Origin: Deltaproteobacteria bacterium
GTDB lineage: Bacteria; Myxococcota; UBA796; SXON01
Assembly (NCBI GenBank): GCA_947483545.1
Contig: CANKNP010000148.1
Span: forward strand, 1-11,779
Direction: 5' to 3'
Length of the DNA stretch: 11,779 bases
Shown: one piece after another, positions 4,841-11,779 of the stretch
How the letters are laid out: the number at the start of each line of letters is the position of its first letter
Numbering within the stretch: the stretch's first letter is position 1
The notes under the pieces: model-generated
Seen by the model: only the letters and a program-made list of their open reading frames with translations
Database searches by the model: none
What the model was told of the DNA's origin: nothing
Program-made: the position numbers and the translations under genes

Positions 4841-6304
4841 CTACCGCTCGCGTCCGTAGAATACGGAGACCTGATCGCCGCTTGGCCCGGTCCTGCCGAG
4901 TATGAAATCCGAGCGGCCGTCGTGGTCCAGGTCGGTGCCCGGGGCGAAGCAAAAGCCGGAGTCGCTGAAGAAACCGACGCTCTCGCTGACCTCGAGGGTG
5001 TGCTCCCCGGCGTCGAGGTCGTAGAGGAGCCAGGTCCCGTCTCCCGTGGCGGTCCAGGGTGCGCCGACGAGGAGGTCGGGCCTGCCGTCGCCGTCTACGT
5101 CTCCCGGGGGCGCCAGCGTGTAGCCTGGCATCGTACCGAGGTCGTCCACTGCAGGGAGCCAGCTCGCCCAGGCGTCGTCCACGGTTTGGGTCTCCAGGAT
5201 CGGGCCTCGAAACAGGTAGGCGCCGTGCCCATCGCCGACGGCGAGGTCCGGGTAACCGTCGTCGTCCACGTCGCCGACGGCAGCCGCGCTTTGACCGATG
5301 TAGCCCTTGCGGACGCCGAGGATGGCGCCGTCGTAGTCGGCGTCGGTGATGCTGCCGGCACGGTCGCCGTCGAACACAAAGACGGCTCCCACGTTGGCGC
5401 TGTACTGGTCGTAGTCGTTGATGTCGGCCACCCAGTCCTGCTCGCCGACGATCAGGTCATCCACACCATCGGCGTCCAAGTCGCTGGCGGTCACCTCGGA
5501 GCCCAACTGCCAGTAGGACCCGGCAATGGTCAAGTCCGCGTCTGCGAGCGTGAAATCGCCAATGCGATCCGTGGAGAAGACATAGACGTAGGAGGGGGGG
5601 GCCTCCGGGCTGGGCCAGCCGCTGTTGGTGCAGGGGATGGCGACTCGGGTCGCTTGAGGGTCGCCTGCGGTCCAGAGAGCGGTGGCGTCCAGACCGACGT
5701 ACATGCAGGTGCTGTCTCCAAGCTCGAATCCGAGTTGGGCCGTCGGGGCGAACGCATTCCCATCGGTCAGGTCTCCAAGGCCGACGACCGCCGAACGATC
5801 CGACTCGGTCGCGATAGTCAGCGCTCTCCCCGCGTCTCCCTCGGCGTTGAGCATCCGAATGAGCGAAACGCCGCTCAAGCCGCTCGGTGTGTCTGTGCGG
5901 CCAACGAGGTTCGCCGCTCTCGCGGAGAGGTCGTACAACTCAAGGTCGTGCAGACCGTCGGGAACTGCCAGAATCGACCCGAGCACCGCCCATTCCTTCA
6001 GAGAAGAACCAGCGCCCCCATCCGCCATCTCCATCGTCACATCCGCGCTCCCGACATCCCAATCCCCCTCCCAGGCACACCCCTCCGCCTCGGCGTCCGT
6101 CCGCCCGTCGCAATCATCGTCCGCGGCGTTGGCACACACCTCGGTCGCACCGGGATGAACGGCGGTGGCGTGGTCGTCGCAATCCACGCTCGCTTCGTAG
6201 CCGTCGCCATCGACATCCGTTGCGTCATCGGCCCGGTCCACCGGGAGGGGCTGGGTGGTTTCGCCCGAGCTTCGAACACATGCGAGGAGGAGGAGGAGGT
6301 TCAT
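4841..6304 (-). CDS. MopE-like / FG-GAP repeat lipoprotein
   Basis: A 487-residue surface or periplasmic lipoprotein. The signal is very short: Met-Asn, five Leu, Ala, then Cys at residue 9 (lipobox L-L-A-C). Residues 30-70 form an Asp/Cys-rich motif (DGDGY, DCDD, HPGATEVC, DDDCDG) of the kind known from the copper-binding protein MopE and many myxobacterial surface proteins. The rest looks like an integrin-type beta-propeller, with degenerate early blades and four clear FG-GAP/VCBS repeats at about 267-287, 339-357, 395-415 and 449-470. Each has a D-x-D-x-D-G-x-x-D calcium-type loop. A binding or adhesion role outside the cell is likely; the ligand is unknown. The start is fixed by an ATGA overlap with the stop of the upstream secreted-protein gene. 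The five Leu codons are a (CTC)5 repeat, and a C8 run at 5594-5601 keeps the frame. Confidence 0.85.
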   Translation of the reverse strand: MNLLLLLACVRSSGETTQPLPVDRADDATDVDGDGYEASVDCDDHATAVHPGATEVCANAADDDCDGRTDAEAEGCAWEGDWDVGSADVTMEMADGGAGSSLKEWAVLGSILAVPDGLHDLELYDLSARAANLVGRTDTPSGLSGVSLIRMLNAEGDAGRALTIATESDRSAVVGLGDLTDGNAFAPTAQLGFELGDSTCMYVGLDATALWTAGDPQATRVAIPCTNSGWPSPEAPPSYVYVFSTDRIGDFTLADADLTIAGSYWQLGSEVTASDLDADGVDDLIVGEQDWVADINDYDQYSANVGAVFVFDGDRAGSITDADYDGAILGVRKGYIGQSAAAVGDVDDDGYPDLAVGDGHGAYLFRGPILETQTVDDAWASWLPAVDDLGTMPGYTLAPPGDVDGDGRPDLLVGAPWTATGDGTWLLYDLDAGEHTLEVSESVGFFSDSGFCFAPGTDLDHDGRSDFILGRTGPSGDQVSVFYGRER

Positions 6305-7667
6305 GGGGTGCTCACGATGGAGAATTCGATGGGTTCGATACTGTTGCCGTTCTGCTTGAAGAACGGGGGCTGGTCGTCGAGCACCCCTCGGCGCACCGCG
6401 ACAACCTGGTTCAGCTTCACCAGACTGACGAACAGCCAGTCCGTCGCGATGTTGTTGTCGATGACGATGGTGTGGGGGGAACACACCTTTGTGGAGTCGG
6501 CGTTGCACCCGGTCAGCGACGGCGTAGCGCCGCAGGTGGCGCTCGCGCTGGCGGTGGCAAACCCGAGGTCGGCCTCGTCTTCAAACGACGTACCCGGGTC
6601 GCACAGATCCGCCCCGCTGTAGCGCTGAATCGTCTCCCTCGTCTGGCAGGTCACGAACACCTTGCTGTTCCCGCTGTAATACCGAACCGAGTTCGGCGCG
6701 CAAGCCTCGCCGAACGAGGATCCTGCGTCCGTATCCACGGTCGCCTTGAGCGTGAACGTGCTGCTCGTACCGTTCAGATCCAGGGCGTACACATACAAGT
6801 TGTGGTTGCAGTAGTCGGTGACATAAACCGCGTAATCCGCGGTCGAGCCGCAGGTTCCCCGGTTCTGGGAGGTGATCTTCACCACATCCAAGCCCTCTGG
6901 CTTGTCGGTCCCGCCGGGCATCACGATCGAAGCCTGCTTCACCCCGGTCGTGAGTGTCGCGTCCCAGAGCTGCAGCTCCGGGCTGTTGGAGGAACAACCC
7001 GTCTTGTCGGGCGCGGTGGCCACGAAGAACGTGCCGTTGATCCAATACATCTGGGACGTGTGCCCGCTGGCCATGGACTCCTTGTTCCCCGCGCCGCTCG
7101 TCGGCCAACTGAAGATGGTCCCCGCCGGCGATCCACCGCTCCCCGCCTTGTTCGGGGCGACCGCGCGGAGATCGTACCCCAGGACATCCGGCGACACCGC
7201 AGAGGTCTCATTGAACAGCGGGTGAAAGTACCGGGAGAGCGTGTCGGACGACACATCGTACGTCGCGACGCCGATGCACTTCTTGCCGGCCGATGCGGTG
7301 CACTCCGCGACGTTCTTGGAGTCCGCGGCTGTCGTATCGGCGTTGGTCCCCGTGATGCTCGCCCAGACCAGATCCTTCGCCGCGAAGTCGAAGTCGAGCG
7401 CGGAGCCCCAGCTTGACCCGTTCGACGACGACCAGGGCACCGCCCAACTAGAGCTCTCGCAAGGGACTGTCGTGTAGGACGTGCCGTTGATCGTCACCGT
7501 CTTCGTCCCCATCGTGACACCGCGCCCCGCGGTGCTCGCGGCGCCGTTGTTGGTCAGGAAGGCACGGTTGGCGGCCACTGCTGCGCCACTAACCAGGATC
7601 AACGCCGAAAGTAGACCACCCCCCCCGTGAGGCTGCGGCGGATCCAGGGGCGGGAGTGTGTCTTCAT
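6301..7667 (-). CDS. Secreted cysteine-rich protein, frame interrupted at a G8 tract in the signal peptide
   Basis: The downstream frame encodes an exported protein of about 430 mature residues, rich in Ser, Thr, Gly and Asn, with 12 cysteines (probably disulphides) and recurring strand-like segments such as YAVYVTDYCNHNLYVYALD, suggesting a beta-propeller-like secreted protein. I recognise no family. The best start is the ATG at 7667, 6 bases after the promoter TTGACA-17-TAGTCT. Its first codons read MKTHSRPWIRRSLTGG, a proper basic n-region. After the G8 tract (7619-7626) this frame hits a stop at 7599-7601, while the +1 frame continues as LLSALILVSGAAVA, an h-region with an A-V-A cleavage site. 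One extra G (G9) would join the two into a 455-residue preprotein. Without a shift, the long frame can only start at GTG 7692, which lies inside the promoter spacer. It is the first gene of an operon with the FG-GAP lipoprotein (ATGA overlap). Confidence 0.75.
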
Positions 7668-7673
7668 ACGGGG

Positions 7674-7702
7674 AGACTACAGGGGTTCGCACGGCGTGTC
7701 AA
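7674..7702 (-). promoter_or_regulatory. Strong promoter of the secreted-protein/lipoprotein operon
   Basis: On the minus strand TTGACA (7697-7702), a 17-base spacer and TAGTCT (7674-7679) are followed by 6 bases and the ATG at 7667. This is the most consensus-like promoter in the window. Transcription should start at the ATG, giving a leaderless mRNA. No Shine-Dalgarno sequence is present. Confidence 0.7.
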
Positions 7703-7766
7703 TGAGAGTTCAAGGGGGCGCAGGCGAGGTCGAAACGTCGCTGTCTGGGCCGCTGACGACTCCAGC

Positions 7767-7829
7767 GGGCTGCAGGTTGACCGGAGGCGCGGCCCTCCCC
7801 CCGTGGGGGCCGGAGCCAACCTGCGGCCC
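7767..7829. repeat. Long inverted repeat / hairpin
   Basis: A 13-base stem, GGGCTGCAGGTTG (7767-7779) against CAACCTGCGGCCC (7817-7829), with one G-T wobble, encloses a G+C-only-like core where C6 faces G5 across a two- or three-base turn. It is not followed by a T-tract on either strand and is not adjacent to a gene end, so it is not an ordinary terminator. It could be a repeat-family element, a structured RNA or a protein site. Confidence 0.55.
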
Positions 7830-7871
7830 GGAGGCCAAGGATGAGCGTCAGGTCGAGCCTCGTGAGCAGCT

Positions 7872-7964
7872 CGAGCGTCGAGATCGAGCGTCGAGATCGA
7901 GCCTCGGTCGCCGAGCGTCGAGATCCAGACTCGGTCGCCGAGCGTCGAGATCGACACTCGACGC
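7872..7964. repeat. Tandem repeat, seven units of 13-14 bases
   Basis: Units follow one another without spacers. CGAGCGTCGAGAT occurs at 7872, 7885, 7912 and 7939, with variant units at 7898 and 7926 that share CTCGGTCGC, and a diverged last unit at 7952. From 7898 the arrangement alternates variant and standard units, giving a higher-order repeat of about 27-28 bases. The units contain the overlapping near-palindrome TCGAGATCGA. Confidence 0.8.
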
Positions 7965-8065
7965 CGGACCCGCCCGATGATCAGCGGCGCCCCACGGCCC
8001 GGGTGAACGGCTGGCCACCGGCCCCAAGCCGCCCATCTCCCATCTCCGATCTCCGCCTGACCCCC

Positions 8066-8093
8066 TTGCACACCGCCCGCCATCGGTTACCCT
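8066..8093 (+). promoter_or_regulatory. tRNA-Gly promoter
   Basis: TTGCAC (8066-8071), a 16-base spacer and TACCCT (8088-8093) precede the tRNA. The predicted transcription start, near 8100, leaves a leader of only two or three bases before the mature 5' end at 8103. Confidence 0.65.
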
Positions 8094-8102
8094 GCGATCA
8101 CC

Positions 8103-8178
8103 GCGGGCGTAGCTCAGTTGGTAGAGCACGAGCTTCCCAAGCTCGGGGTCTCGGGTTCGACCCCCGTCGCCCGCTCCA
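8103..8178 (+). tRNA. tRNA-Gly (anticodon CCC)
   Basis: A 76-base tRNA with all arms. The acceptor GCGGGCG (8103-8109) pairs with CGCCCGC (8168-8174). The D-stem is GCTC/GAGC. The anticodon stem CGAGC/GCTCG encloses the loop TTCCCAA with anticodon CCC at 8136-8138. The T-arm has the TTCGACC loop, with the outermost T-stem pair a T-T mismatch. Discriminator U73 fits glycine identity, and CCA (8176-8178) is encoded. It reads GGG codons. Confidence 0.96.
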
Positions 8179-8185
8179 TTCCGCG

Positions 8186-8222
8186 GAGGCCACCGGAGAC
8201 CCCGGTGGCCTCTTGCGTTTTT
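8186..8222 (+). terminator. Rho-independent terminator after tRNA-Gly
   Basis: A perfect 11-base-pair stem, GAGGCCACCGG (8186-8196) / CCGGTGGCCTC (8202-8212), with a 5-base loop, is followed by TTGCGTTTTT. It begins 8 bases after the tRNA and separates the tRNA transcript from the TamB-like gene. Confidence 0.88.
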
Positions 8223-8260
8223 GGCCCCAGCCTCCCGCCTACAGCCTTCAGCCCCGCAAC

Positions 8261-8269
8261 GGTTATCCC
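8261..8269 (+). promoter_or_regulatory. -10-like element GGTTATCCC before the TamB-like gene
   Basis: TATCCC (8264-8269) ends exactly 6 bases before the GTG at 8276, again the leaderless spacing. No -35 consensus and no Shine-Dalgarno sequence are seen. The element lies downstream of the tRNA terminator, so the gene should have its own transcript. Confidence 0.45.
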
Positions 8270-8275
8270 CCGGCC

Positions 8276-11200
8276 GTGGCCCGTCGATCCCGCCTGCGCT
8301 GGTTGCTGTGGCCGATGCTCGCGGGCGTGGGGATCGTGGCGCTCGTCCGCTCAGACGGGGCGTCCGACCTCGTCTGCCGCGTCGTTGAGGCGCTCGTCGA
8401 GGGGCTGATTGGCGAGCGGGTCACGGTGGATCGGCTCGCGCTCGGACCGACGCGGATCTCGCTGCTGGGCATCGAGATCGCCCACCCCGCGACGAACGAG
8501 CGCATCGCGCACGTCGATGCGGTCACGCTCTCCGCTGGCTGGGACCCGGAGGCCGGGCCGCTCCCGGGCATCGGGGCGCCCATCCTGAAGCGGCTCACCG
8601 TGCTTCGGCCGGAGGTCACGCTGCACCTCGACCCCGACGGCCTCCGGGAGTTTCGACATGTGTCGGAGCTGCTGGTCGGATCCCCGGATGCTGCGCCCAT
8701 CACCCGGTTTCCATGGGCGGAGTTGGCGGTCGTCTCCGGCAGCTTCCGCGTGGATGGCACGAACGGCACCACGTCGATCTGGTCCGCGGCGGTCGAGGGC
8801 ATCGACCTCACCCCCACCCACGCGGACCGCGCCGACCTCCTCCTGGGCGACGTTCGCCTGGGCGCCGGTCTGCTTCAGGTGCACGACGCGCCCGTCATCT
8901 TCCGTGACATCGCGCTCACGCCGCAGCGGATCGTGCTGCCGGAGATCCGGCTGCGCCTGGCGCCTGGTCGGGCTTCGGGCCGGGAGAACCCCGCGTTGCT
9001 TACGCTCGAAGGCGACCTTGACGTGTGGCTCGGGAAGGCGCTCCGCGGCGATCTCTCCGTCAGGCTTGACCTGCCGGCGCTCACGCCTGGGCTGCCCCCC
9101 GCAAACGCCAACCGCCCCAATTTCGGCTGGACCGACGGCGTCGTGTTTGTGGACGCGTCGCTGGACGGGACCCCCGCTTCGCCGGCCGTCTCGGGCTCCG
9201 TCGCGGTCAACGGCCTGACGATCCACGCGGGGGTGCCCCGCCGATTCGGAGGCATCGTCGGACTGTGGGATTTGGACCTGGGCGGCGCGGTGCCGCGCTT
9301 TGTCGTTCACGACGCCGGGATGCGCTGGGGAGAGGGCGAGCTCGGGGTGGACGCGATGGTGAGCCTCGCGGATGGGTCGCTGGCTGGAACGGTGCGCGCT
9401 GAAAACGTCTCGCTGGCGCACATTCTGCGGGAGATCGGAGTGGCCCCCACGCCGTGGGTGAACTTTCAAGCCGACGTGGAGACGACAGTGTCGGGGTCGC
9501 TGGCGCCGTTCCGGCTGGATGGCCCGTTCGAGATCGCCCTCACGTCGCTGGAGGTCGGCGACGGCCCGCTCTCGAAGCCGCACGACACGCTGCTCGCTGT
9601 GCCCCGCGGGTCTTTGGTGGGCGACCTCGTCGTCACTGCCGATCACCTCGTGCTGGACGCCAAGCAGCTCCGCGCGGGGCCCACGCGCGGTCACGTCGTC
9701 GCGGACATCGGCTTCGGGCTGCAGGGGCCGCTGCAGGTGGAGGTGGACCTGCCCAACCTGCACCTGTCCTGGCTCGCCCCCCTGAACGATCTGGGCTTGG
9801 ACGGGGTCGCCGAGGTCCACGGCAGCTTGGGCGGCCCGTTCAACCGGTTGGCGGCCGATGGCACGGTGACCGCCGAGGGTCTCGTGGTCTTTGGGTTTCC
9901 GTTCGCCGACACGGTTCGCGCCGATTTCAGCTCGGACATGCGGCGTCTCGACTTCGACGCCATCGACGCCACGCTCGGGGACACCCACTACACTGGGCAG
10001 TTCGGCATCGATCTGCTCGACGGCCAGCGCATTCACACCGAGATCGTCGTGGACGAAGGCCGGGCGCGTGACCTGACCGGGATCTTCGTGGATCTACCCA
10101 GCTTGGACGCCGCCCTCTCAGGGGACATCACCCTCGACGGCACTCCTTACAACCTGACCGGCCCGGCGCGCTTCTCCCTAGGGGCGGGCTCTCTTTTCGG
10201 CGAGCCGACCACCGGCGGGAGCGCTTACGGCGAGATGGTGGACGGCGAATTCACACTCTATGATCTCCGACTGACACGCCCCGGTCAGGATCGGCGCGAC
10301 GAGATGGTCCGCGCCCGCGGCTCGGTGAAGCGTGGCTTTCGAATGAACATGGAGCTTTTGAGCGACGGGCTGGCGATCGAGCGCCTCGCCGCAGCCAAGG
10401 GCTTGGGCATCACCGGGGATGTGATCCTGGACGCCCAAATCGGCGGGACGCTCTACGACTGGGAACCTCGGGGTCGCATTGCGCTGCGGCGGGTCCATGC
10501 GCTGGGCGAGGCGATCGCCGACACCACGTTTCGCTTTCAAACTGAGCAGGATCAGGACGGATACGCCCTCGGCTGGCGCGGAGAGCTCTTCGGCGGGACG
10601 GGGGAGGCGAGCGGCCGCTTCGGGTTCAGCGGGGAGCAAGCCTACGAGGTCCACGCGGCCTTCACGGCCTTCCCTTTCGCATTTTTTTATCCACGCGCGC
10701 GAGACGGTACGCCGATCACTGCGCACCTGACCGGCACGCTGGATCTCTCCGGCACGCTTGGCGAGCACCCAACCCCTGTTGACATTGAGGGTACGCTGCA
10801 AGACGTTCAGATCGCGTGGCAGGAGCATCAGCTCCGGAACGAGGCGCCGTGGGCGTTCTCGCTCCACGATCGGGACTTCTCCGTGCCGACGGTCACGCTG
10901 CTGGGCAACGATGGGACCCGGGTGGAGTTTGCAGGGCACGCGGGGCCGAAGCAGGTCGAGGGTTCGACGCTCCCGCCGGTGCTGTTCGAGGGGCGGGGGA
11001 AGGTCGATCTGGAGCTGCTCAAGGCCGTGGCCCCGGAGGTGCAGGAGGCGAGGGGGCTGGCCGACATCGACCTTCGCCTGGACAGCACGGCAGACGACCC
11101 CGTCGCGCTCGTCGCCAGGATTCGGAATGCCACGTTTCGGAGTGGTTATTTTCCGGCCACTTTTGAAAACGTTCACGTCGATATCCGAGCGAGCAGCCAG

Positions 11201-11779
11201 GGCTACCGCCTCGATGGGTTGGAGGCTTCCGTCGGCGGGGGCGCGCTGCGCGGGGCGCCGTCGTCGATCGACGCCGAAGGTTGGGTCCCGACACGGTACG
11301 CGCTTGAGGGAACTCTGAAGGATGTCCGCGTGCAGTACCTCGACTATCTGCCCCCGGTCCGAGGGAACGCGTCCCTCACGTTCGATGGGCCGGTCGGCGA
11401 TCTGCTGCTCGCAGGCGACATCGTCGTGACCGACATGGTGTGGAAGGACCGCATCGATTGGGAGGCGATGGTGGTGTCGATTCGGGAGGAGCGGCTCACG
11501 GCCGCGGCACCCGACCCGAGCGAAAACTATTTTGGGATGGATCTGCATGTGACTGCGGACGAAACGCTGAAGTTTCGGAACAACGTCGCGGACGCGGAGG
11601 CATCGTGCGATCTGCGCGTCATCGGCGACACCTCGCGGCCCGGGATGATCGGCGAGATCCGCTTGGTGCCCGGGGGTCGCATGTACCTGAACGAGCGGGA
11701 GTTTGAGATTCAACGGGGCGAGATCCGATATATCGATCCGTTCACCTTCGACCCGGAGTTGGACATCCGGTTGGAGACC
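8276..11779 (+). CDS. tamB: TamB / AsmA-like translocation and assembly module protein (3' end outside window)
   Basis: The frame is open from the GTG at 8276 to the right edge (1168 codons, no stop). An N-terminal signal anchor (basic RRSRLR, then a hydrophobic segment at about 9-24) would place it in the inner membrane with a long periplasmic part. The body is monotonous beta-strand sequence, alternating hydrophobic and polar residues with many G-x-(I/V/L)-x-(L/V) and D-G turns, as expected for the AsmA-like lipid-transfer groove. The last 47 visible residues (about 1122-1168: G-R-M-Y-L-N, F-E-I-Q-R-G-E-I-R-Y-I-D-P, then D-P-E-L-D-I) match the start of the TamB C-terminal domain (DUF490). 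TamB works with an outer-membrane BamA/TamA-type partner and is implicated in phospholipid transport and outer-membrane protein assembly. Probably 150-250 residues are missing. No tamA homologue is visible in the window. Confidence 0.88.
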   Translation, partial: MARRSRLRWLLWPMLAGVGIVALVRSDGASDLVCRVVEALVEGLIGERVTVDRLALGPTRISLLGIEIAHPATNERIAHVDAVTLSAGWDPEAGPLPGIGAPILKRLTVLRPEVTLHLDPDGLREFRHVSELLVGSPDAAPITRFPWAELAVVSGSFRVDGTNGTTSIWSAAVEGIDLTPTHADRADLLLGDVRLGAGLLQVHDAPVIFRDIALTPQRIVLPEIRLRLAPGRASGRENPALLTLEGDLDVWLGKALRGDLSVRLDLPALTPGLPPANANRPNFGWTDGVVFVDASLDGTPASPAVSGSVAVNGLTIHAGVPRRFGGIVGLWDLDLGGAVPRFVVHDAGMRWGEGELGVDAMVSLADGSLAGTVRAENVSLAHILREIGVAPTPWVNFQADVETTVSGSLAPFRLDGPFEIALTSLEVGDGPLSKPHDTLLAVPRGSLVGDLVVTADHLVLDAKQLRAGPTRGHVVADIGFGLQGPLQVEVDLPNLHLSWLAPLNDLGLDGVAEVHGSLGGPFNRLAADGTVTAEGLVVFGFPFADTVRADFSSDMRRLDFDAIDATLGDTHYTGQFGIDLLDGQRIHTEIVVDEGRARDLTGIFVDLPSLDAALSGDITLDGTPYNLTGPARFSLGAGSLFGEPTTGGSAYGEMVDGEFTLYDLRLTRPGQDRRDEMVRARGSVKRGFRMNMELLSDGLAIERLAAAKGLGITGDVILDAQIGGTLYDWEPRGRIALRRVHALGEAIADTTFRFQTEQDQDGYALGWRGELFGGTGEASGRFGFSGEQAYEVHAAFTAFPFAFFYPRARDGTPITAHLTGTLDLSGTLGEHPTPVDIEGTLQDVQIAWQEHQLRNEAPWAFSLHDRDFSVPTVTLLGNDGTRVEFAGHAGPKQVEGSTLPPVLFEGRGKVDLELLKAVAPEVQEARGLADIDLRLDSTADDPVALVARIRNATFRSGYFPATFENVHVDIRASSQGYRLDGLEASVGGGALRGAPSSIDAEGWVPTRYALEGTLKDVRVQYLDYLPPVRGNASLTFDGPVGDLLLAGDIVVTDMVWKDRIDWEAMVVSIREERLTAAAPDPSENYFGMDLHVTADETLKFRNNVADAEASCDLRVIGDTSRPGMIGEIRLVPGGRMYLNEREFEIQRGEIRYIDPFTFDPELDIRLET

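Larger units (their letters stand above)
7703..8065. other. Intergenic region without a supported gene
   Basis: About 360 bases between the promoter of the secreted-protein operon and the tRNA promoter. It holds a long hairpin (7767-7829), a 13-base tandem repeat (7872-7964), and a pyrimidine-rich stretch at about 8036-8058 with three near-copies of CATCTCC. Open frames cross it on both strands, but they only translate the repeat into Arg/Ser- or Leu/Asp-rich strings and have no family resemblance, so I call no gene here. Confidence 0.6.

Noticed and set aside
3627..4952. A 441-codon minus-strand frame
   Set aside because: It overlaps the AAA-like gene in antisense and the phosphatase-fold gene in another frame, and is rich in Arg/Pro.
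6305..6508. A 68-codon N-terminal extension of the FG-GAP lipoprotein
   Set aside because: It is in frame but lies wholly within the upstream gene, has no export signal, and would bury the lipobox. The ATGA overlap start at 6304 is far better.
3392..6622. A 1076-codon open frame on the plus strand
   Set aside because: It runs antisense to the phosphatase-fold and FG-GAP lipoprotein genes and out of frame over the AAA-like gene, all of which have clear family motifs. Its composition is typical of GC-rich shadow frames.
5887..7416. A 509-codon plus-strand frame
   Set aside because: Antisense to the secreted-protein and lipoprotein genes; Arg/Pro-rich and without motifs.
7668..7692. GTG at 7692 as the start of the secreted protein
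   Set aside because: It keeps the frame open, but it lies inside the spacer of the TTGACA/TAGTCT promoter and gives a Pro-rich acidic leader instead of a signal n-region.
7872..7964. Possible CRISPR array
   Set aside because: The units abut one another without unique spacers and are only 13-14 bases long, so this is a tandem repeat.
7627..7980. Plus-strand frame across the intergenic repeat
   Set aside because: It merely translates the tandem repeat into Arg/Ser-rich units, with no start signal and no -10 at the local spacing.
8351..10036. Long minus-strand frame (561 codons), and a similar one at 10178-11713
   Set aside because: Both are antisense to the TamB-like gene, which is open over its full visible length and ends in the TamB C-terminal domain pattern.

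Overview
The window is GC-rich (by eye about two thirds G+C) and comes from a Gram-negative bacterium. It holds a TamB-type envelope protein, lipoproteins, a PEGA-domain protein and a MopE-like metal-binding motif. Together with short-signal lipoproteins and the families of the two reduced P-loop genes, this suggests Myxococcota or a related former-deltaproteobacterial lineage. That placement is an inference from protein families, not a phylogeny.

Layout, left to right. (1) 2-724 (+): the C-terminal part of a PEGA-repeat membrane protein, running tail to tail into (2) 721-2007 (-): a TRAM/Fe-S RNA uracil-C5 methyltransferase of the RlmD/RlmC family. (3) 2073-2662 (+): an ATGA-coupled pair, a shortened zeta-toxin-like P-loop kinase followed by a 73-residue antitoxin-like protein, then two strong hairpins. 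(4) 4111-2883 (-): an ATGA-coupled pair, an endonuclease/exonuclease/phosphatase-fold lipoprotein followed by a VanZ-like membrane protein. (5) 4161-4802 (+): a reduced AAA-like/PD-(D/E)XK protein. (6) 7667-4841 (-): an ATGA-coupled operon of a cysteine-rich secreted protein and a MopE-like/FG-GAP-repeat lipoprotein. The reading frame of the first gene is broken at a G8 tract inside its signal peptide. (7) 7703-8102: about 400 bases without a gene, containing a long hairpin and a 13-base tandem repeat. (8) 8103-8178: tRNA-Gly(CCC) with its own promoter and terminator. (9) 8276 to the right edge (+): a TamB/AsmA-like protein of at least 1168 residues.

The most striking signal is shared by the whole window. 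Every gene that is not translationally coupled to a preceding gene (starts at 2007-, 2073+, 4111-, 4161+, 7667-, 8276+) has a TAnnnT- or TTACCC-like -10 element ending exactly 6 bases before its start codon. None shows a Shine-Dalgarno sequence. This places transcription start at or next to the start codon, so the genes look leaderless. The remaining internal genes begin in ATGA stop/start overlaps. The same rule gives the best start for the secreted protein (TTGACA-17-TAGTCT-6-ATG) and thereby exposes the frameshift.

Functionally the window is mostly cell-envelope biology (TamB, lipoproteins, PEGA, VanZ-like) with housekeeping RNA genes (methyltransferase, tRNA-Gly) and two P-loop genes of mobile or defence-like character, both of which seem to have lost their central part in frame.
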